A DNA stretch of 64,000 nt. Source: an uncultured Flavobacterium sp. (lineage in GTDB: Bacteria > Bacteroidota > Bacteroidia > Flavobacteriales > Flavobacteriaceae). The notes under the pieces were generated by a model that saw only the letters and a program-made list of their open reading frames with translations, ran no database searches and was not told the origin of the DNA. Both the position numbers and the translations under genes were made by a program. Position 1 is the first letter of the stretch. Every line of letters starts with the position of its first letter. Of the stretch, positions 58,365 through 64,000 are shown one piece after another. Location of the stretch: contig CALTVC010000006.1 of the NCBI GenBank assembly GCA_943912855.1, forward strand, positions 62,001 to 126,000, written 5' to 3'.

Positions 58365-58413
58365 AATTTCAGGTTCAAATCAATCTGAAATCTGAAATCA
58401 AAAATCTGAAATT
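58365..58413. repeat. AATTTCAG...CTGAAATT repeat at the ABC-F 3' end
   Basis: Arms aatttcag (58365-58372) and ctgaaatt (58406-58413) with internal tandem atctgaaat units. The right arm overlaps the ABC-F stop codon. Confidence 0.55.
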
Positions 58414-60283
58414 ACTCCTCCATCTTCGCGCTTAGTTCAAACCAGCGCTCAGTTTTGGTATCGATGTCGTTTAGTACGGTTTGTAGCTCTTCTGCTTTTG
58501 CAGAAATATCCTTGTCGGCTATACTGCCGTTGCTAAACTGGGCTTCAATGTCTACCTTTTTGCGTTCCAGGTCTTTGATGTCTTTTTCTATCTTGTCAAA
58601 TTCCTTTTGTTCATTAAAGGTCAGACCTGCCTTAACACGGTTCTGTTTCCAGTTCTTTTTATCGCCTGCATCGGCTTTTTTGTCTTCTTTCTCGGCAGGT
58701 TCGGCACTTTCCTCATAGCTGCGCCAGTCGCTGTAGTTGCCCGGGAAGTCTTCAATTTCACCATTGCCCTGGAACACAAACATGTGGTCTACAATCTTGT
58801 CCATAAAGTAACGGTCGTGACTTACCACAAGCAAACAGCCCGGGTAGTCAATCAGGAACTGCTCCAGTACGTTTAGCGTTACAATGTCAAGGTCGTTTGT
58901 AGGCTCATCCAGGATAAGGAAGTTAGGATTTTGGATAAGCACCGTACACAGGTACAGGCGTTTCAGTTCGCCACCGCTAAGCTTTTCTACAAAGTCGTAT
59001 TGCTTTTTACGGTCAAACAAAAACTTCTCCAGCAACTGCGCCGCCGAGAGCATCCTGCCTTTAGCCAACGGAATGTATTCGCCAAACTCCTTTATAATAT
59101 CTATTACCTTTTGCTCCGGTTTCGGGTTGATACCGCTCTGGGTATAGTAACCTATTTTTATGGTTTCGCCAATGGTAACCTTACCACTGTCCGGCTCCAT
59201 GGTTTGGGTAAGCAGGTTCAGGAAGGTACTTTTACCTGTACCGTTTTTACCAATGATACCGATACGCTCGCCACGCTTAAAGCTGTAGTTAAAACCGTCT
59301 ACAATCTTCTTTTCGCCAAAGCTCTTGTTCAGGTTGTGGAGTTCTACGATTTTACTACCCATACGCTCCATATTAATTTCCAGCTCTATTTGCTGTTCCT
59401 TACGGCGGCTGTGGGCTTTCTCCTTAATTACATAAAAATCATCCTGACGGCTTTTACTCTTGGTGGTACGCGCCTTGGGTTGGCGACGCATCCAGTCTAG
59501 CTCCTTTACAAACAGGTTTTTCGCCTTGTCTATACTGGCGTTTTCGGCAGCTATACGCTCCTCCTTCTTTTGAAGGTAGTAGCTGTAGTTGCCTTTATAT
59601 TGGTACAGTTTACCGTTTTCCAGCTCTATGATTTCGTTGCACACACGCTCCAGGAAAAAACGGTCGTGCGTAACCATAAACAGCGTCATGTTTTCCTTGG
59701 CAAAGTAATTCTCCAGCCATTCAATCATCTCGAGGTCAAGGTGGTTGGTAGGCTCATCCAGAATCAACAAATCAGGTTTGTTTATCAGGATAATGGCAAG
59801 TGCCAAACGTTTTTTTTGCCCACCCGAAAGGCTTTTTACCTTCAGTTTCAGGTCGTCCAGCTTTAGCTTAAACAGGATTTGCTTGTACTGGGTTTCAAAA
59901 TCCCAGGCGTTAAACAATTCCATTTTCTCGAAAGCCTTTTGGTACGCCTCAGCGTTTTCAGGGTTTTCAAGGGCTTTTTCGTACTGCTCTATTACCTTAA
60001 GTATTTCGCTGTCGCTGGCAAAGATGCTTTCCTCTATGGTAAGCTCCGGCTGCAGGTTAGGCTCCTGGCTTAAGAACGCCATCTTGATTTCCTTACGCAT
60101 TACCACCTGGCCTGCATCGGGCTGGTCTTCGCCGGTAATGATTTTAAGGATAGAGGTTTTCCCGGTACCGTTCTTAGCCACAAAAGCTATCTTCTGGTCT
60201 TTGTTTATACCAAAGGAAAGGTTCTCAAAAAGGGTGCGTTCGCCAAACGACTTGGCTATGTTTTCTACTGAAAGGTAATTCAC
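58412..60283 (-). CDS. ABC-F family ATPase (Uup-like)
   Basis: 623 residues with two ABC domains, no membrane segments. First: FVAKNGTGKTSILKI, LSGGQKKRLALA, LLILDEPTNHLD. Second: IGKNGTGKSTFLNLL, LSGGELKRLYLCT, FLILDEPTNDLD. Between them is a linker with Lys/Arg-rich helices; at the C-terminus is a Lys/Glu-rich coiled coil (KADAGDKKNWKQNRVKAGLTFNEQKEFDKIEKDIK), which in Uup binds DNA. ABC-F proteins act on the ribosome, resolving stalls, or on DNA structures; a resistance role is not implied. It has a TATTTTTG box 17 bp before the start codon. Confidence 0.93.
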   Translation of the reverse strand: MNYLSVENIAKSFGERTLFENLSFGINKDQKIAFVAKNGTGKTSILKIITGEDQPDAGQVVMRKEIKMAFLSQEPNLQPELTIEESIFASDSEILKVIEQYEKALENPENAEAYQKAFEKMELFNAWDFETQYKQILFKLKLDDLKLKVKSLSGGQKKRLALAIILINKPDLLILDEPTNHLDLEMIEWLENYFAKENMTLFMVTHDRFFLERVCNEIIELENGKLYQYKGNYSYYLQKKEERIAAENASIDKAKNLFVKELDWMRRQPKARTTKSKSRQDDFYVIKEKAHSRRKEQQIELEINMERMGSKIVELHNLNKSFGEKKIVDGFNYSFKRGERIGIIGKNGTGKSTFLNLLTQTMEPDSGKVTIGETIKIGYYTQSGINPKPEQKVIDIIKEFGEYIPLAKGRMLSAAQLLEKFLFDRKKQYDFVEKLSGGELKRLYLCTVLIQNPNFLILDEPTNDLDIVTLNVLEQFLIDYPGCLLVVSHDRYFMDKIVDHMFVFQGNGEIEDFPGNYSDWRSYEESAEPAEKEDKKADAGDKKNWKQNRVKAGLTFNEQKEFDKIEKDIKDLERKKVDIEAQFSNGSIADKDISAKAEELQTVLNDIDTKTERWFELSAKMEE

Positions 60284-60300
60284 AGTTACAAAGTTTTGTG

Positions 60301-60308
60301 CAAAAATA
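60301..60308 (-). promoter_or_regulatory. Candidate promoter of the ABC-F gene
   Basis: The minus strand reads TATTTTTG, 17 nt upstream of the start codon; no clear -33 element. Confidence 0.45.
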
Positions 60309-60677
60309 ACCTTTTAATTGTATTCGCCACGCGCCAATCATAAGCAAATGGGTGTAGCAATAACACGAATTGACGCTAACATTATATAACTACATAGCCT
60401 AAAAAAAGTTACTCATTTCATTTTATAGCAAATTTATATTAGAATTGTCCTAAGGTTTTATGATAATGTTCTATCGTAAAAATACCTATTAGTAAGTATT
60501 TTTTTTTGTATAAAAAAATAATACTTTTATATTGATTTGATTAATCGGGTTTTGATTATCAGTGACTTGCTAATCAACAAACCATTTTCCTAAATACACT
60601 AAAGGTTTATTTAGGCACTATATTAAAAAACTATCTTTCTTTTTTGTCATTTATCAATATTAATAATTCTTTCGCTT
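60309..60677. other. AT-rich region upstream of the DUF900 fusion gene, with a terminator-like hairpin
   Basis: Strongly AT-rich. The hairpin aaaaatac (60478-60485) / gtattttt (60496-60503), loop 10 nt, runs into a T-tract ending at 60508; on the plus strand this looks like an intrinsic terminator although no gene precedes it, so it may be a leader attenuator or a remnant. No coding sequence or known RNA is recognised. Confidence 0.4.
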
Positions 60678-62120
60678 ATGTTCAGGAAAATTCAATTAAG
60701 TATTATACTACTACTTTGTAATTACATACTTGCACAAGAAAAAATAACTGGCTTTGTGTTTTATGATGAAGATGCATCTATATCTGGAGCAAATGTTTCA
60801 ATTAAAGGCACGGCTATATCGACTCAGACAGACGACGAAGGCAAGTTTTCTATTGAGGCTCCTGATGAAAAAGCTGTTCTCGTTATCAGTTTCATTGGGA
60901 TGAGATCTAAGGAATTAATTGTGGGTAAACAAACTCATTTTAGCATTACTTTTACTGATGAAGATGTTATCCTAGATCAGGATGTTATTATAACTATGAC
61001 AGCTATCTTTTCAAATACCAAAGAGAAAAACAATGTAAATTATTTAATAATAGAAGACAGAGCGCAGAAAGTTATTGAAAAGGCCCATGTTGATAAAAAG
61101 TATGATAGTGAAAAGTATGAGTCTAAAAAAACTGAATATACTACGGTACGTGTTTTCTTTGCTACAGACCGCAACTTTGTGCAGAACAAAATTCCCGCAG
61201 AGAGTTTTGGGAAGAAAAGATCTAATACAGTTAATTACGGTACCTGTGATGTAAGCATTCCAAAGAGTCACAAAATGGGAGAGTCGGAAAAACCATCAGT
61301 TCTACAATTTGAGTTTAATAACAATCCAGAAAAACATATTACTTTATTAAATATTAATTCTAAATCAAAGAATGACTTTTTTTCTGAACTGAAAAAAGAT
61401 ATTGGTGACTCAACTCAAGAAAATGCATTCCTTTTTGTACATGGTTACAATGTTAGCTTTGAAGATGCCGCGCGTAGGACTGCACAAATGGCTTACGACC
61501 TCGACTTTAAAGGCACTCCTGTTTTCTACAGCTGGCCTTCACTAAATAAAATACTGGCTTATAATATTGATGAGGGTAATAACGAATGGAGTCAGCGACA
61601 TCTTAAAGTATTTCTTATGGATTTTTTGCAGAAATCCGAGGCAAAAAATATCTATCTAATTGCTCATAGTATGGGCAACCGTGGATTGACCAAAGCTGTA
61701 GCTTCAATCATGTCCGAAAATCCCATTTTGACTAAAAATATTAAGGAAATTATACTTGCTGCACCAGATATTGATTCTGATTTGTTTAAAGAAGATATTG
61801 CTCCTATTCTTATAATAGGGAAAAAACCAATTACTTTATATGCTTCATCAAATGATTTAGCATTAGTTGCTTCACAAATGTTTAGTGCATATCCACGTGC
61901 AGGACAGGCTGGTAAATACATGTTGGTACTACCCGGCATTGAAACAATAGATGCTTCCAGTGTTGAATCCGATTTGCTGGGGCATTCTTATTTCAGTGAC
62001 ACGAGATGTGTACTGTCTGATATTTATTGTATCATACACAACAATTTTAGGGCTGCTGTAAGACCAATGCTAAGGAGTAAGGCATTAGGCGACCTTATAT
62101 ATTGGGAATTTAGGCCATAA
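60678..62120 (+). CDS. CarboxypepD_reg - DUF900 alpha/beta hydrolase fusion, secreted
   Basis: 480 residues. A signal peptide (SIILLLCNYILAQ) leads to a CarboxypepD_reg-like domain (about 21-105; KITGFVFYDEDASISGANVSIKG, DDEGKFSIEAP), then a charged linker, then a DUF900-type alpha/beta hydrolase (about 155-480). That domain has RVFFATDRNF, AFLFVHGYNVSFEDAARRTAQMAYDL, a nucleophile elbow in YLIAHSMGNRGL (Ser331), the acid probably in LAAPDIDSDLF, and a His in LLGHSYF. The gene and flanks are clearly more AT-rich than their neighbours, suggesting transfer or a lineage-specific gene. The regulatory domain normally heads TonB receptors; here no receptor follows. The substrate is unknown; an exported serine esterase/lipase is the safest call. 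Confidence 0.75.
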   Translation: MFRKIQLSIILLLCNYILAQEKITGFVFYDEDASISGANVSIKGTAISTQTDDEGKFSIEAPDEKAVLVISFIGMRSKELIVGKQTHFSITFTDEDVILDQDVIITMTAIFSNTKEKNNVNYLIIEDRAQKVIEKAHVDKKYDSEKYESKKTEYTTVRVFFATDRNFVQNKIPAESFGKKRSNTVNYGTCDVSIPKSHKMGESEKPSVLQFEFNNNPEKHITLLNINSKSKNDFFSELKKDIGDSTQENAFLFVHGYNVSFEDAARRTAQMAYDLDFKGTPVFYSWPSLNKILAYNIDEGNNEWSQRHLKVFLMDFLQKSEAKNIYLIAHSMGNRGLTKAVASIMSENPILTKNIKEIILAAPDIDSDLFKEDIAPILIIGKKPITLYASSNDLALVASQMFSAYPRAGQAGKYMLVLPGIETIDASSVESDLLGHSYFSDTRCVLSDIYCIIHNNFRAAVRPMLRSKALGDLIYWEFRP

Positions 62121-62160
62121 TTATTAATAATCTGTAAAGTAAATAAATATAAATTCCTAA

Positions 62161-63411
62161 TTATCTAGTCGCATCATTAAACACTCTGCAGAAATTACCG
62201 CCACCTATTTTGGCAATTTCCTCTTCGGTAAATTTCTCTTTTAGCAAGGCATCAACCACGGCATAGTAGAAACCTGTTTTTTGGTCGGTCCAGGCTTCGT
62301 TGGTACGTTCGCCTACGCGTTTACCGCCCTTGTCGCCTTGTGGTTTACCGCCTTCTTTCTTATCGGCATCGGGTTTGCCTTTTGGCTTATCCTCTTCTTT
62401 AGGTTTGTCATCCTGCTTTTTATCGTCGTGTTTAGGTCCGCCCCAGGTATCAAAAGGCGAATGAAACGCCGGCGTTATCTTAGTATCGGTACCTATGCAC
62501 ACGTGTTCTATACCCGCTACGTTTACCATCGCACGAATGTTTTTAGCAAATTCAAGCGGCGTATCGGCAAGGTGTGTCCATACCCCGATAACCCCTCCGG
62601 CATCGGCTACAATCTTAGCCTGCTCTTTACTAATGAGCCTTGGGCGCATCATCTTCGCCATGAATGGGTTGCTACCCAACTGGGTGTCTAACCCGGTATG
62701 ACTGATAAACATTGGGGTTTTGCTCACTTTTAGCGCGGCATCTATGGTAGCATTATCAGCATGGGCAAGGTCTATAACTATGCCCAGGTGGTTGCATTCG
62801 GCTATGGTATCGGCGCCGAGTTTTGTAAGTCCACCAAACTGCGGTTTATTAGTATACACATCGCCCAGCGGTACCGAAGCATCGTTATCATGCAACAATC
62901 CTATATGGCGCAATCCTCTGTCGTACGCTACTTTAACGCGTGTGGCATCGCCTTCCAGGAAATGACAACCTTCAACCGATTGTATGATAATTGGTTTGCC
63001 CGCCTTTTTAGCTGCTGTAAGGTCAGCCATATTTAGGGCGCGCTGTATGTTGTTGTCTTTAAGTACAATGTCCATTGCGTCGAGCCCGGCAAGGAAGCGG
63101 TTGTAACCATCGTCTTTATTAGGAAGTTTCTGGTAATCTACGGCAAACGTAGCGCAAATGGCCGATAAGCCTGACTTCTTCATTTCACCAGCCAGGTCGA
63201 GTTTTGGCCCAGGTAGTTCCTTGGCGCGTAGTGGAACATCTACGTGATTGTGTGTATCTATGCCTATAGTGCGCGCTACGATGTCGGCAATTTGCGGATC
63301 GAGGGTGTTAAATGCCCAGTTTACGGCAGGATTTAGCATGGCAAGCGCTCCGGCGCCACCTATGGTATTCAGGAATTTTCTTCTCGACCAGGTGTTTTGT
63401 GGTATACCCAT
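62161..63411 (-). CDS. Tat-exported M19 membrane-dipeptidase with a low-complexity insert
   Basis: 416 residues. The N-terminus has the twin-arginine signal SRRKFLNTIGGAGALAML, so it is exported folded by Tat. M19 family: GIDTHNHVDVP (metal His and Asp), SVEGCHFLEGD, LLHDNDASVPLGD, DLAHADNATIDAAL and FISHTGLD. Residues about 326-366 are a Lys/Asp/Pro/Gly-rich insert (62314-62436), absent from the family, placed after a conserved GTDTKITPAFHSPFDTWGG motif and before KTGFYYAVVDALLKEKFTEEEIAKIGGGNFCRVF. The enzyme should hydrolyse dipeptides, including some D-residues. The insert should be a flexible loop. Confidence 0.88.
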   Translation of the reverse strand: MGIPQNTWSRRKFLNTIGGAGALAMLNPAVNWAFNTLDPQIADIVARTIGIDTHNHVDVPLRAKELPGPKLDLAGEMKKSGLSAICATFAVDYQKLPNKDDGYNRFLAGLDAMDIVLKDNNIQRALNMADLTAAKKAGKPIIIQSVEGCHFLEGDATRVKVAYDRGLRHIGLLHDNDASVPLGDVYTNKPQFGGLTKLGADTIAECNHLGIVIDLAHADNATIDAALKVSKTPMFISHTGLDTQLGSNPFMAKMMRPRLISKEQAKIVADAGGVIGVWTHLADTPLEFAKNIRAMVNVAGIEHVCIGTDTKITPAFHSPFDTWGGPKHDDKKQDDKPKEEDKPKGKPDADKKEGGKPQGDKGGKRVGERTNEAWTDQKTGFYYAVVDALLKEKFTEEEIAKIGGGNFCRVFNDATR

Positions 63412-63518
63412 GTGTTATAGTTTTAAGGTTACTGTGTGTGGTGTGTTAACCTTGATTTGACTTAATTACAGGGCAATGGTTTAACTGTGTTGCAAAATTA
63501 GTTCAGATTGTTTTATGA

Positions 63519-63542
63519 AGTACTGAAGGTAGTTGTTCAGTA
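63519..63542. repeat. AGTACTGAAGGTAGTTGTTCAGTA repeat, copy 1
   Basis: A short hairpin (tactgaa / ttcagta) that recurs as a direct copy at 63914-63937 with three substitutions. It forms the left edge of a repeat block. Confidence 0.55.
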
Positions 63543-63549
63543 GATTTTT

Positions 63550-63820
63550 AGTAACACGGAGATTCACGGATAAGTCGCAGAGATACACGGAGCTTTTTGA
63601 AAGAAGATTGAGGTAAATTGCTATGTTTCTCTTTGCGCCTTTGCGCCTTTGCGTCTTTGCGTGAAATGTTTTGCCACAAAAGCCACAAAGAATTTTCACG
63701 AGGAACACAAAGCCTGACCGATGATTTTGATGTACCCTTTGAAAGTGCACAAAGGCTTTCCTGCGGAAAGTGAAAGCTAGGGAAGTTGCTATGTTTTGCC
63801 TTTGCGTCTTTGCGTAAAGT
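63550..63820. repeat. Block of CACGGA / TTTGCG dispersed repeats
   Basis: From left to right: aacacggagattcacgga and cgcagagatacacggag (63553-63591); a run of ctttgcgcctttgcgcc plus gtctttgcgt (63631-63662); ccacaaaagccacaaag (63674-63690); a second gcctttgcgtctttgcgt (63798-63815). These are the same two element types as at 27.57 kb, 9.88 kb and 45.5 kb. On the minus strand the TTTGCG run encodes an AKTQRRKGAK peptide, which is an artefact and not a gene. Confidence 0.65.
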
Positions 63821-63913
63821 ATTTTACCACAAAGAATATAAAAAAGACTCCTTTAAAGAAAGTTAGTTGGGTTGGGCAAAAAAAACACAAAGTTAGCGAG
63901 TTATGATGGTTAG

Positions 63914-63937
63914 AGTACTGAAGGCGGTCGTTCAGTA
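63914..63937. repeat. AGTACTGAAGGCGGTCGTTCAGTA repeat, copy 2
   Basis: Direct copy of 63519-63542 (21 of 24 identical). The 589-bp stretch from 63412 to the window end has no gene; beyond this copy nothing is recognised. Confidence 0.55.
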
Positions 63938-64000
63938 AAATGTAAAGTGCTATACATAACCTGTTGCACTTTGCTTCAGTAGATGTTTTTGTTATGATTT

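Noticed and set aside
63481..63750. Small protein with AKTQRRKGAK on the minus strand
   Set aside because: The reading frame is made of dispersed TTTGCG and CACGGA repeats, shows no start context, and the same peptide arises from unrelated intergenic copies.

Overview
The window is chromosomal DNA from a member of the Bacteroidetes, most likely Flavobacteriaceae and Flavobacterium-like. The evidence is: promoters of the TAnnTTTG type (several with a TTTG or TTG about 19-21 nt upstream); almost no Shine-Dalgarno sequences; a type IX secretion (T9SS) sorting domain; OMP_b-brl/CarboxypepD_reg outer-membrane proteins; lineage families such as DUF4476, DUF4295 and DUF4369-TlpA; and the rpmB-rpmG-DUF4295-ftsY order. 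The species cannot be named. The left edge cuts a GH114-like gene, and the right edge lies in intergenic repeats. No phage, plasmid, insertion sequence or CRISPR array was found.

Layout. 0-5.4 kb: GH114-like fragment, outer-membrane protein, kdsA (Kdo synthesis), a lipoprotein, a split YeeE/YedE sulfur transporter, an esterase and a hemolysin-III-like membrane protein. 5.5-9.8 kb: exported sialate O-acetylesterase plus GH36 alpha-galactosidase operon. 10-15.7 kb: glutamate dehydrogenase, metallo-beta-lactamase/double-rhodanese sulfur enzyme, TlpA-like lipoprotein, tRNA-Tyr and an APH-like kinase. 16-27.5 kb: propeller/FN3/RCC1 T9SS protein, outer-membrane beta-barrel protein, ArsC, CPBP protease, MenE, M1 peptidase and patatin. 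27.8-36 kb: glycosyltransferase, E2 acyltransferase, VanX-like dipeptidase, a four-gene exonuclease-FAH-Hpt-cinA operon, and ribosomal proteins with FtsY. 36-41.6 kb: serine hydrolase, small lipoprotein, DUF721 protein, porin-like protein, XerD and an overlapping histidine kinase/response regulator pair. 41.6-46.4 kb: cyanophycin synthetase, cyanophycinase and isoaspartyl peptidase. 46.5-54 kb: SecA, DUF2795, cobalamin adenosyltransferase, ABC ATPase and an Asn-rich DUF4476 protein. 54-64 kb: lipoprotein, Rho-N-like protein, Crp/Fnr regulator, PL1 pectate lyase, degenerate methyltransferase-like protein, ABC-F ATPase, an AT-rich CarboxypepD_reg-DUF900 hydrolase gene and a Tat-exported M19 dipeptidase.

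How the genes work together. The clearest pathway is nitrogen storage: CphA would make cyanophycin, CphB cut it to beta-Asp-Arg, and IaaA split that dipeptide. Polysaccharide use is represented by PL1, GH36, SASA esterase and GH114, but with no SusC/SusD pair. Sulfur handling is represented by the YeeE pair and the MBL-rhodanese protein. Most of the rest is housekeeping.

The most unusual feature is the intergenic DNA. At least ten different inverted or tandem repeat types sit between genes, several of them side by side (58.1-58.4 kb and 63.5-63.94 kb), and two appear to supply the 3' end of a coding sequence. Other points of interest are a perfect 20-bp palindrome midway between the Crp/Fnr and pectate lyase genes, two TAnnTTTG boxes so close to the start codon that transcripts may be leaderless, and the unusual domain fusion at 60.7 kb.
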